Made by a program: the position numbers and the translations under genes
Part shown: positions 1-6,739 of the stretch, in pieces
Layout of the letters: the number at the start of each line of letters is the position of its first letter
How positions within the stretch are numbered: the first letter of the stretch is position 1
NCBI GenBank assembly: GCA_966111775.1
Contig: CBHWBD010000213.1
Location: 1-8,922 of the forward strand
Reading direction: 5' to 3'
DNA length: 8,922 bases
Origin: Pelomonas sp966111775
GTDB taxonomy: Bacteria > Pseudomonadota > Gammaproteobacteria > Burkholderiales > Burkholderiaceae_C
Notes under the pieces: generated by a model
Seen by the model: only the letters and a program-made list of their open reading frames with translations
Told to the model about the DNA's origin: nothing
Databases searched by the model: none

Positions 1-14
1 GAACTGGAGTCGGA

Positions 15-42
15 CACAAGCAGTCCCTGCGGACTGCTTGTG
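15..42. repeat. Perfect 12-bp inverted repeat (hairpin 1 of leader)
   Basis: Arms CACAAGCAGTCC (15-26) and GGACTGCTTGTG (31-42) are perfectly complementary around a 4-base CTGC loop. No T-run follows on either strand, so it is not a textbook intrinsic terminator. It could be a Rho-independent-like terminator of an upstream gene outside the window, a REP-type repeat, or a structured element in the leader of the Bug gene at 123. The pairing is certain; the role is unknown. Confidence 0.7.
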
Positions 43-52
43 CCTACGGAAG

Positions 53-75
53 GCCATGGGCCTCTGGCCTATGGC
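53..75. repeat. 10-bp inverted repeat (hairpin 2 of leader)
   Basis: GCCATGGGCC (53-62) pairs with GGCCTATGGC (66-75) around a TCT loop, with a single G-T wobble at 58/70. It lies 10 bases after hairpin 1 and ends 47 bases before the Bug start codon. Two strong hairpins this close together suggest a structured 5' leader or a tandem repeat unit. I see no convincing promoter in 1-122. Confidence 0.6.
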
Positions 76-122
76 AGGCCCGGCGCTCGGCCCGAATACG
101 AACAACTGCGATGGAGACTGCC

Positions 123-1109
123 ATGAAGTTGAATCGCCGCCAGGTCACCGCCTTGGCCGGCAGCCTCGCGCTGCCCGCCTTCGCGCAAGCCTCATGGCCC
201 AGCAAGCCCATCCGCCTCGTCGTGCCCTTCACGCCCGGCGGCACCACCGACCTGCTGGCGCGCGCGATGGCGCCCGAGCTGCAGCAGCGCCTGGGCCAGG
301 CCGTCGTCGTCGACAACAAGGCCGGCGCGGGCGGCAACATCGGCTCGGCCGAAGTCGCCAAGGCCACCGACGGCCACACGCTGCTGATGGGCACCGTCGG
401 CACGCATGCCATCAACGGCGCGCTGTATCCCAAGCTGCCCTATGACCCGGTGAAGGATTTTTCGCCCATCACGCTGGTCGCGGCGGTACCCAATGTGCTG
501 GTGCTGAACCCGGCCAATGCCGAACGCCTTGGCATCAAGACCGTGGCCGACCTGATCCGCGTCGCGCGTGCCAACCCCGGCAAGCTCAACATGGCGTCCA
601 GCGGCAACGGCACGTCCATCCACCTGGCCGGCGAGCTGTTCAAGAGCATGACGGGCAGCTACATGCTGCACTTCCCCTACCGCGGCTCGGGCCCGGCCCT
701 GCTGGACCTGATCGCCGGCAATATGGACCTGATGTTCGACAACCTGCCCTCGGCCCTGCCGCAGATCAAGGCCGGCAAGCTGCTGGCCATCGCCGTCACC
801 AGCGCCCAGCGCAGCCCCGCCGTGCCCGACCTGCCGACGGTGGCCGAGGCCGGTGGCGCGGTGCTGAAGGGCTATGAGGCCAGCTCCTGGTTCGGCCTGC
901 TGGCGCCGGTGCATCAGCCGGCCGACCAGGTCGCCCGCCTGCAGCGCGAAGCGGCGGCGGCGCTGAACACGCCGGCCCTGCGCGAGCGGCTGGCGGGACA
1001 GGGGGCGGTGGCCGGTGGCGGCACGTCGGCGGAGTTCGCGGCGCTGATCGCCGCAGAAACTGCCAAGTGGGCCAAGGTCGTGAAGGCATCGGGCGCGAAA
1101 GTCGATTGA
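123..1109 (+). CDS. Bug/TctC-family periplasmic solute-binding protein
   Basis: This is a 328-residue extracytoplasmic solute receptor of the tripartite tricarboxylate transporter (Bug) family, which binds small carboxylates or related anions in the periplasm. Residues 1-23 look like a signal peptide: basic MKLNRR, a hydrophobic core, and an Ala-rich end (AFAQA) with likely cleavage near residue 21 or 23. The Arg pair at 5-6 could mean Tat export, but this is unproven. Family hallmarks are visible: PFTPGG at 35-40, VDNKAGAGGNIG, a DGHTLL segment, and YRGSGPALLDLIAGNMDLMFD in the second lobe. The start at 123 is chosen because GGAG (113-116) sits 6 bases upstream; an in-frame ATG at 111 would contain that site. 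No TctA/TctB membrane partners are nearby, so the receptor is an orphan. The next gene starts on the last base of its stop codon. The ligand cannot be read from sequence. Confidence 0.93.
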   Translation: MKLNRRQVTALAGSLALPAFAQASWPSKPIRLVVPFTPGGTTDLLARAMAPELQQRLGQAVVVDNKAGAGGNIGSAEVAKATDGHTLLMGTVGTHAINGALYPKLPYDPVKDFSPITLVAAVPNVLVLNPANAERLGIKTVADLIRVARANPGKLNMASSGNGTSIHLAGELFKSMTGSYMLHFPYRGSGPALLDLIAGNMDLMFDNLPSALPQIKAGKLLAIAVTSAQRSPAVPDLPTVAEAGGAVLKGYEASSWFGLLAPVHQPADQVARLQREAAAALNTPALRERLAGQGAVAGGGTSAEFAALIAAETAKWAKVVKASGAKVD

Positions 1110-2776
1110 TGCCTTTGTCCAAAACCTGGCGTGCCGACCTCATCGCCGGCGCCGTCGTCGCCGTGCTGCTGATCCCGCAGAGCCTGGCCTACGCCATGCT
1201 GGCCGGCCTGCCGCCGCAGGTCGGCTTGTACGCCAGCCTGTTGCCGCTGCTGGCCTATGCGGCCCTCGGTTCCAGCCCGGTGCTGGGCCTGGGCCCGGTG
1301 GCGGTGCTGGCGCTGATGATTGCCCAGGCCCTGGGAGCGCTGCCGGCCGACGTCAGCGCCACCGAAGGAGCCCTGGTGCTGGCGGCCGAGGTCGGCCTGG
1401 TGCTGGGCGTGGCGGCGCTGCTGCGCCTGGACGCGCTGTCCAGCCTGCTGTCGGTGCCGGCGCTGCGCGGCTTCGAGAACGGCGCGACGCTGATGATCGC
1501 GGCCGGCCAGCTGCCGGTGCTGCTGGGCAGCACGGCGGCCGGCTTCACGCTGCCGACCCTGCTCGGCGCCGTCCCGACGGGGGGCTTCGGTGTGGCCAGC
1601 GCCGTCTGGGGCGGGGTGGGCGTCGCGCTGCTGCTGCTGTCGCGCCGTGCCGGTTCGCGCATGCTGGCACGCCTGGCGCCGCTGCTGCTGATGGTGGCGG
1701 CCATGGCCCTGTCGGCCTTCACGCCAGCCGCGCAGGGTGTGGCCCAGGTCGGCGCCCTGCCGTCCCTGGCCTTGCCGCTGGGCCTGCCGCGCCTGGAGGC
1801 TGCGCTGTGGCTGCAGCTGTTGCCGTCGGCCGCCCTGGTGGGGCTGATGGGCTTTGTGTCCAGCCTGGCGGTGTCGGAGTCGCTGGCGCAGCGGCGCGGC
1901 GAGAAGCTGCTGCCGGCCGCTGAGCTGCGCGGCCTGGCGGCGGCCAACCTGGTCGCCTCCGTCAGCGGCGGCATGCCGGTGGCGGGCAGCTTCTCGCGCA
2001 GCATCCTGCTGCACGAGGCCGGCTCGGCCAGCCGCTGGAGCCTGGTCTTCGTCGCCGCCTTCATGTTCATCGCCATGCTGCTGCTGGCCGAGCCGCTGGC
2101 CCATCTGCCCAAGCCGGTGCTGGCGGCGACCATCGTCGTCGCCGTGCTGGGCGGCTTCTCGCTGCAGCCCTATCGCGAGGCCTGGCGCTATGCGCGGGCC
2201 GAGGGCCTGCTGATGGTGGCGGTGACGCTGGCCGTGCTGTGCTGGAGCATCGCGGCGGCGCTGGCCCTCGGCGTCGTCGGCTCCATCGCGCTGCTGATCC
2301 AGCGCACCGCCCAGCCCCACGTGGCCCGCATCGGCCGCGTGCCGGGGACCCAGCACTACCGCAACATCGAACGCTATGCCGTCGAATGCCGGCCCGAGGT
2401 CGTCGGGCTGCGCATCGACGAGAGCCTGGTGTTCACCAACGCGCGCGGCCTGACCGACGTCGTGCTGGCCCATGTGCGCGAGCACCGTGCCAGCGTCGGT
2501 GCGCCGCAGCGCGTGCTGATGCTGATGGCGCCGGTCAACCACATCGACGTGTCGGGGCTGGTGGCCCTGCAGGACCTGCACGCGGCGCTGCGGGCCGAGG
2601 GGCTGAGGCTGGAGTTTTCCGAGGTCAAGGGGCCGGTGCTGGACCGGCTGAAGGCCGTGGGCTGGCTGGAGCGCCATGACGTCTCCCTCTACCTCAGCCA
2701 CCACGAAGGCATACAGGCGGGCGAACATGCCCTGAGGCCGAGTCTGGCTGACCACGACGCTCCAGGGCAGCTTTAA
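1109..2776 (+). CDS. SulP family anion transporter with C-terminal STAS domain
   Basis: This is a 555-residue inner-membrane transporter of the SulP/SLC26 family. Members move sulfate, bicarbonate or C4-dicarboxylates (for example BicA and DauA); the substrate here is unknown. The N-terminal signature IPQSLAYAMLAGLPPQVGLY (22-41) and LGPVAV (61-66) are clear. Multiple hydrophobic helices run to about residue 400, with the conserved GMPVAGSFSRS at 288-298. The STAS domain spans roughly 417-535 and has VNHIDVSGLVAL (477-488), matching the conserved Asp-x-Ser-Gly loop. An ATG 42 bases upstream (1067) lies inside the Bug gene and adds residues not typical of the family, so 1109 is preferred. The start shares its A with the upstream TGA (TGATG), which implies translational coupling; no strong ribosome-binding site is seen. 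gshA follows after 46 bases, so the three genes may be one operon. Confidence 0.93.
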   Translation: MPLSKTWRADLIAGAVVAVLLIPQSLAYAMLAGLPPQVGLYASLLPLLAYAALGSSPVLGLGPVAVLALMIAQALGALPADVSATEGALVLAAEVGLVLGVAALLRLDALSSLLSVPALRGFENGATLMIAAGQLPVLLGSTAAGFTLPTLLGAVPTGGFGVASAVWGGVGVALLLLSRRAGSRMLARLAPLLLMVAAMALSAFTPAAQGVAQVGALPSLALPLGLPRLEAALWLQLLPSAALVGLMGFVSSLAVSESLAQRRGEKLLPAAELRGLAAANLVASVSGGMPVAGSFSRSILLHEAGSASRWSLVFVAAFMFIAMLLLAEPLAHLPKPVLAATIVVAVLGGFSLQPYREAWRYARAEGLLMVAVTLAVLCWSIAAALALGVVGSIALLIQRTAQPHVARIGRVPGTQHYRNIERYAVECRPEVVGLRIDESLVFTNARGLTDVVLAHVREHRASVGAPQRVLMLMAPVNHIDVSGLVALQDLHAALRAEGLRLEFSEVKGPVLDRLKAVGWLERHDVSLYLSHHEGIQAGEHALRPSLADHDAPGQL

Positions 2777-2809
2777 CGCCGTTCTGATACCGTTTCGGTC
2801 CAATTCCCG

Positions 2810-2819
2810 GTCCGCGGAC
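2810..2819. repeat. 10-bp palindrome at the gshA ribosome-binding position
   Basis: GTCCGCGGAC is a perfect palindrome ending 3 bases before the gshA ATG. It covers the place where a ribosome-binding site should be, and no purine-rich site is otherwise visible. CGGTCC occurs twice, at 2796-2801 and 2808-2813. The element could restrict initiation or bind a regulator, but in DNA this GC-rich a chance palindrome is quite possible. Confidence 0.35.
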
Positions 2820-2822
2820 GCC

Positions 2823-4316
2823 ATGAACGACAAAGAGACATTGCTCGGCATCCGCCGTGGCATCGAGAAGGAAAGCCTGCGCGCCCTGGTCGGCGGAGGC
2901 CTGGCCCTGACGCCGCATCCCACCGCCCTGGGCTCGGCCCTGACCCATCCCCACATCACGACGGACTACAGCGAGTCGCAGCTGGAGCTCATCACCGGCG
3001 TGCATGCCGGTGTCGACGAGGTCCTCTCCGAGCTCACCGAGATCCACCAGGCCGTCTACCGCGCCCTGGCCGACGAGCGCCTCTGGGTGGGCTCCATGCC
3101 CTGCGGCCTGCCGGCCGACGAGACCATCCCCATCGGCCGCTACGGCAGCAGCAATGTCGGCCGCGCCAAGAGCATCTACCGCATGGGCCTGGGCCAGCGC
3201 TATGGCCGGCGCATGCAGACCATCTCGGGCATCCACTACAACTGGTCGCTGCCCGGCGTGTCGACGGAAGGCTATTTCGGCGCCATCCGCAACTTCCGCC
3301 GCGAGGGCTGGCTGCTGCTGTATCTGTTCGGCGCCAGCCCGGCCCTATGCGACAGCTTCGTGCACGGCCGCGACCACGGCCTGCAGCGTCTGTCGGGCCA
3401 CACGCTGTATCTGCCGCATGCCACCTCGCTGCGCATGGGGCGGCTGGGCTACCAGAGCGACGCCCAGTCCAGCATCGCCGTCACCTACAACTGCCTGGAA
3501 AGCTATGCCGCCTCGCTGCAGGACGCGCTGAGCCGGCCCTACCCGGCCTACGAAGCCATCGGCGTGCAGACGCCTGGCGGCGACTACAACCAGCTCTCCA
3601 CCAGCCTGCTGCAGATCGAGAACGAGTTCTACAGCACCATCCGCGCCAAGCGCGTGATCCGCTCTGGCGAGCGCCCCCTGCATGCGCTGCGCGAACGCGG
3701 TGTCGAATACATCGAGGTGCGGCTGATGGACCTCGACCCCTTCGAGCCGGTCGGCATCGGTGCCGACACCATCCGCGTGCTGGACGCCTTCCTGCTGCAT
3801 TGCCTGAAGAGCGACAGTCCCGACGACACGCCGGAAGAGATCGCCGCCAACAGCCGCAACCAGCACCGCGTCGCCGCCCGTGGCCGCGAGCCGGGTTTGA
3901 TGCTGGAGCATTGGCGCGGCGGTGAACGGTCCTTGTCCGACTGGGCGGGCGAGATCCTCGCCGCCTGTGCGGCGCAGGCCGAGGCCCTGGATGCCGCCCA
4001 CGGCGGCAACGCCTACCGCGCCGCGCTGCGCCGTGTCGCCGAGCGCCTGCAAAAGCCCGAGCTCTGTCCCTCGGCTCGCGTGCTGACCGTCATGGCCCAG
4101 GACTTCGACGACAGCTATGTCGGCTTCATCCGCCGCCAGAGCGACGCGACGCGCGCGGCCCTGCTGGCCATGCCCTTCACCGACGAGCTGCAGCGCCGCT
4201 TCGAGAAGATGGCCGCCGATTCGCTGGCCGAGCAGGCGCGCATCGAGGCCGCCGACACGCTGGACTTCGAGGAGTTCCGGCGCTTCTATGTGGCGCCGGA
4301 GCGCATGGCGGTCTAG
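2823..4316 (+). CDS. gshA: Glutamate-cysteine ligase (gamma-glutamylcysteine synthetase)
   Basis: This cytosolic enzyme catalyses ATP-dependent joining of L-glutamate to L-cysteine, the first step of glutathione synthesis. The 497-residue product aligns along its length with the E. coli GshA type (COG2918, 518 residues). GIEKESLR at 13-20 corresponds to GLERETLR, ALGSALTH is at 35-42, and TTDYSESQLELIT (46-58) follows. YLFGASPALC (167-176), LQIENEFY (263-270) and the YIEVR motif (296-300) are also present. The acidic residues expected at the metal/active site (E15, E17, D48 and E55, equivalent to E. coli E27, E29, D60 and E67) are all there. The N-terminus is about 12 residues shorter than in E. 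coli. Its stop TAG overlaps the stop of the opposing gene in a shared CTAG. No gshB is in the window. Being downstream of a SulP transporter fits a sulfur-to-glutathione link, which is inference. Confidence 0.95.
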   Translation: MNDKETLLGIRRGIEKESLRALVGGGLALTPHPTALGSALTHPHITTDYSESQLELITGVHAGVDEVLSELTEIHQAVYRALADERLWVGSMPCGLPADETIPIGRYGSSNVGRAKSIYRMGLGQRYGRRMQTISGIHYNWSLPGVSTEGYFGAIRNFRREGWLLLYLFGASPALCDSFVHGRDHGLQRLSGHTLYLPHATSLRMGRLGYQSDAQSSIAVTYNCLESYAASLQDALSRPYPAYEAIGVQTPGGDYNQLSTSLLQIENEFYSTIRAKRVIRSGERPLHALRERGVEYIEVRLMDLDPFEPVGIGADTIRVLDAFLLHCLKSDSPDDTPEEIAANSRNQHRVAARGREPGLMLEHWRGGERSLSDWAGEILAACAAQAEALDAAHGGNAYRAALRRVAERLQKPELCPSARVLTVMAQDFDDSYVGFIRRQSDATRAALLAMPFTDELQRRFEKMAADSLAEQARIEAADTLDFEEFRRFYVAPERMAV

Positions 4317-6478
4317 ATCACGGGTTCCGTCGTCGCGTAGACCGAGGGGCTGAAGCGCAGCCGGTCGTCTTCGGCGGCGCGCTGGTCGATGGCCCAGCGG
4401 GTCAGATCCTCGGCCGGCATGGGGCGGGCGAACAGAAAGCCCTGCAGCTTGTCGCAGCGCTTGCCACGCAGCACCTCGGCCTGGCCTTCGGTCTCGACGC
4501 CCTCGGCCACCACCTGCAGGCCCAGGGCATGGGCCAGCTCGATGACGGCGTTGACGATGGCGCGGGCGTCTGCACTCGTCTCCAGGTCCTGGATGAAGCT
4601 GCGGTCGATCTTCAACTGCGACACCGGCAGGCGGCGCAGATAGGCCAGGCTCGAGTAGCCGGTACCGAAGTCGTCGATGGACAGCGACAGGCCGAGGCCC
4701 GCCAGGCGCTGCAACGTGCGCTCGGTGGCCGAGGCGTCGTCCATGGCGACCGACTCGGTGATCTCGCAGGTCAGGTGGCGGGCGTCGACGCCATGCTGGG
4801 ACAGGGCCTCCTCGAAGCGCCGCAGCAGCGCGTCGGGTTGGCGCAGCTGCTGCACCGACAGGTTGATGGCCACGCGCATCAGCAGGCCGGCCTCCTGCCA
4901 CAGGGCCACCTGGCGGCAGCATTCCCGGATGACCCAGTCGCCCAGCGGCATGATGAGGCCGAAGCGCTCGGCCACCGGGATGAAGACGCCCGGGCTGATG
5001 GCGCCGCGCTGCGGATGCTGCCAGCGCAGCAGCGCCTCGACGCCGGTGACCTCGCCTGCCAGCGTGGCGATCTTGGGCTGGTAATGCAGGGCCAGGCGGC
5101 CGGCACCGGGCTCGCCGGCCAGGGCGGCGCGCAGGTCGCGTGCCAGCTCGACCTGCTCGCGCACGCCGGCCTGCATATGGGCCTCGAAGAAGGCAAAGCC
5201 ATTGCCGCCGGCGCGCTTGACCGACTGGGCGGCCGAATCCGCCTGCGCCACCAGGGACTCGCCTGGCGCGTCGCCGTCGTGCAGGGCGATGCCCACCGAG
5301 GCCGACAGCCGCAGCGGCGCGCTGCCGGCACCCGGCACGTCGGTCATGGGCTCGGCCAGGGCGTCCAGCAGGCGCTGGGCGATCTGCGCCAGCGTGGTCT
5401 CGCTGGCCTCGCTCTCGACGACCAGCACGAATTCATCGGCCGCCAGCCGGGCCAGGGTGTCGTGGCCCCGGGCCAGGCCCTGCAGGCGCCGTGCGGTCTC
5501 GCGCAGGACGTGGTCGCCAGCGGCCAGGCCGAAGCTGTCGTTGATGGGCTTGAAGCCGTCCAGGTTGACGGCCAGCAGCGCCAGCCGCACGCCTTCGCGC
5601 CTGCCGCGTGCGGCGGCGTGCTGCAGGCGGTCGTTCAGCAGCTGGCGGTTGGCCAGGCCGGTCAGCGGGTCGCACAGGGCCAGTTGCTGCAGTTCCGTCG
5701 TGGCGGCCTGCAGGGACTGCTGCAGCCGGTTGGTGTGGCGCGGGCCGCGAGCGTCCAGCGCCGAGGTGATGAGGGTCAGCAGCAGCAGGGCGAAGGTGGC
5801 GCCGACGACGAGGTTGCCGAGGTTGTCGCCGCGCAGCGCGTCGGCGCTGAGGCAGACCGAGCCCTCGGCGATGCCGGCGGCGGCCATGCCGGTGTAGTGC
5901 ATGCCGGCCACGGCCGCGCCCATGACAAGGGCCGCGCCGAGCTGGCCCCAGCGGGCCCAGGCGCGGGGCAGCCGGCGCAGGCCGAAGAAGATGACCAGGG
6001 CGGCGGCGGCCGCGCCGGTGGCGACGGCGGCCGAGGCAGCCACCAGCGTCCAGTTCCACTGGATGCCGGGGGCCAGCACCAGGGCGGCCATGCCGGTGTA
6101 GTGCATGGCGCAGATGCCGGCACCCATGCTGACGGCGCCCAGGGCCAGGCGAGCGGGGGTCAGCGTCTCCTCGGCCGCGACGCGCAGGGCGATGGCCGAC
6201 ACGCCCACGGCGGCCAGCCAGCTCAACAGGGTGACGGCGGTGTCGTAGCCGACCAGAAACGGCAGCTTCAGGGCCAGCATGCCGACGAAATGCATGGCCC
6301 AGATGCCGGTGCCCATGGACAGCGAGCCGGCGATCCACCAGGTGCGCGCGACCAGTGCATCGGGCGTGCGCACGCGCTGGGCCAGGTCCAGCGCCACATA
6401 GGAGGCGAAGGCAGCGGTCAGGTAGGACAGCACCACGACCGCCGGGTCGAAGCGCAGCGCGAGAACGGCGGCGGTCAT
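4313..6478 (-). CDS. MHYT sensor - degenerate GGDEF - EAL c-di-GMP phosphodiesterase
   Basis: This 721-residue inner-membrane protein begins with a seven-helix MHYT sensor (about 1-242). Its motifs are MHFVGM (62-67), MHYTGM (125-130) and MHYTGM (193-198), proposed to hold copper and sense O2, CO or NO. The GGDEF domain (about 265-430) has DPLTGLANR and a possible RxxD (337-340). However, its signature is AADEF (346-350), the first metal Asp of DxDxFK is Asn (N305), and GHxxGD is GLAAGD, so cyclase activity is unlikely. The EAL domain (about 440-695) keeps the catalytic set: E481 (in EAL), N539, E572, E575, D602/D603 in DDFGTGYSS, K623, E659 and Q679. The expected reaction is c-di-GMP to pGpG. 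MHYT-degenerate GGDEF-EAL is the layout of P. aeruginosa NbdA. The start at 6478 puts three full MHYT motifs in frame; the ribosome-binding site is weak (CAGG). Confidence 0.94.
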   Translation of the reverse strand: MTAAVLALRFDPAVVVLSYLTAAFASYVALDLAQRVRTPDALVARTWWIAGSLSMGTGIWAMHFVGMLALKLPFLVGYDTAVTLLSWLAAVGVSAIALRVAAEETLTPARLALGAVSMGAGICAMHYTGMAALVLAPGIQWNWTLVAASAAVATGAAAAALVIFFGLRRLPRAWARWGQLGAALVMGAAVAGMHYTGMAAAGIAEGSVCLSADALRGDNLGNLVVGATFALLLLTLITSALDARGPRHTNRLQQSLQAATTELQQLALCDPLTGLANRQLLNDRLQHAAARGRREGVRLALLAVNLDGFKPINDSFGLAAGDHVLRETARRLQGLARGHDTLARLAADEFVLVVESEASETTLAQIAQRLLDALAEPMTDVPGAGSAPLRLSASVGIALHDGDAPGESLVAQADSAAQSVKRAGGNGFAFFEAHMQAGVREQVELARDLRAALAGEPGAGRLALHYQPKIATLAGEVTGVEALLRWQHPQRGAISPGVFIPVAERFGLIMPLGDWVIRECCRQVALWQEAGLLMRVAINLSVQQLRQPDALLRRFEEALSQHGVDARHLTCEITESVAMDDASATERTLQRLAGLGLSLSIDDFGTGYSSLAYLRRLPVSQLKIDRSFIQDLETSADARAIVNAVIELAHALGLQVVAEGVETEGQAEVLRGKRCDKLQGFLFARPMPAEDLTRWAIDQRAAEDDRLRFSPSVYATTEPVI

Positions 6479-6494
6479 GCCTGGCAGTATGAAA

Positions 6495-6513
6495 GCTCAA
6501 CGCAAGATTGAGC
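6495..6513 (-). promoter_or_regulatory. Stem-loop in the leader of the MHYT-EAL gene
   Basis: GCTCAA (6495-6500) and TTGAGC (6508-6513) form a perfect 6-bp stem with a 7-base loop, 17 bases upstream of the start codon. On the gene's strand the stem is followed by TTTCATACT, and CATACT is a weak -10-like hexamer without a matching -35. It could be an operator or an mRNA structure. The pairing is seen; the function is speculative. Confidence 0.35.
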
Positions 6514-6569
6514 CGCCCCACCTCACGCAGGGCGTGAAGGGCTGCCGGAACTCTTCGCCCTCAAACCCG

Positions 6570-6610
6570 GACCGACCTCGCGCCATGGGCCGCGTGACCG
6601 ACCTCGCGCC
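6570..6610. repeat. Exact 15-base direct repeat, 26-base period
   Basis: GACCGACCTCGCGCC occurs at 6570-6584 and again at 6596-6610, identical over 15 bases and separated by 11. The bases on either side differ. The period is about 2.5 helical turns, so the copies do not face the same side of the helix exactly. They may be regulator sites for the divergent promoters or a fragment of a dispersed repeat. Confidence 0.6.
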
Positions 6611-6687
6611 TCCAGGCGCGGACGGGCCTCTGGGCACAGGGCCGCCAGGCCCCGGCGCTCCAGCGCCGAGCAGCTCGCGCCAGCGAG
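6605..6687. repeat. Cluster of four consecutive hairpins
   Basis: Four hairpins lie almost end to end: CGCGCC-TCCA-GGCGCG (6605-6620), GGGCCT/AGGCCC with an inner CTG/CAG (6624-6652), CGGCGC-TCCA-GCGCCG (6653-6668) and CTCGC-GCCA-GCGAG (6674-6687). Two share the loop TCCA on different stems. The arrangement resembles a palindromic mosaic repeat or a folded RNA. High GC makes short stems common, but consecutive perfect stems with similar loops are less expected. Confidence 0.5.
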
Positions 6688-6707
6688 ATGCGTGCCCCGT
6701 GACCGGC

Positions 6708-6739
6708 AAAAAAAGACCCGGTCAGCGGGCTGCCGGGTC
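6708..6739 (-). terminator. Intrinsic terminator reading leftward
   Basis: On the minus strand GACCCGG (6739-6733) pairs with CCGGGTC (6721-6715), and an inner CAG/CTG extends the stem. Seven T residues (6714-6708) follow immediately. This is a textbook Rho-independent terminator for leftward transcription only; the plus strand has no T-run. No leftward gene ends nearby. It must therefore stop an unannotated leftward RNA from 6740-6900, or transcripts running through from the Hsp70-like gene antisense to the UPF0149 gene. It also shields the MHYT gene, which starts 230 bases further left. Confidence 0.75.

Noticed and set aside
111..122. Upstream ATG for the Bug gene
   Set aside because: It overlaps the ribosome-binding site GGAG that serves the ATG at 123, and the signal peptide is better formed from 123.
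1067..1108. Upstream ATG for the SulP gene
   Set aside because: It adds 14 polar residues inside the Bug coding region. The TGATG junction at 1107-1111 is a standard coupling arrangement.
914..2959. Very long minus-strand open frame (681 codons) opposite the SulP gene
   Set aside because: It is rich in Gln/His/Arg/Gly with no domain and mirrors the G/C-biased codons of a clear SulP gene. Long antisense frames are normal at this GC content.
3345..4922. 525-codon minus-strand open frame across gshA and the EAL gene end
   Set aside because: It is opposite gshA and in another frame of the EAL gene, is Arg/Pro/Gly-rich and has no family signature.
4529..6511. 660-codon plus-strand open frame opposite the MHYT-GGDEF-EAL gene
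   Set aside because: Low-complexity Gly/Gln/Ala sequence with no recognisable motif, while the minus strand encodes three complete domains with catalytic residues.
6500..6516. RpoN (-24/-12) promoter for the MHYT gene, GGCTC...TTGC
   Set aside because: GG and GC are 9 rather than 10 bases apart and the flanking consensus is poor.
6497..6709. Short minus-strand frame of 70 codons in the intergenic region
   Set aside because: Composition is Gly/Pro/Arg, it crosses several hairpins and the direct repeat, and shows no domain or good ribosome-binding site.
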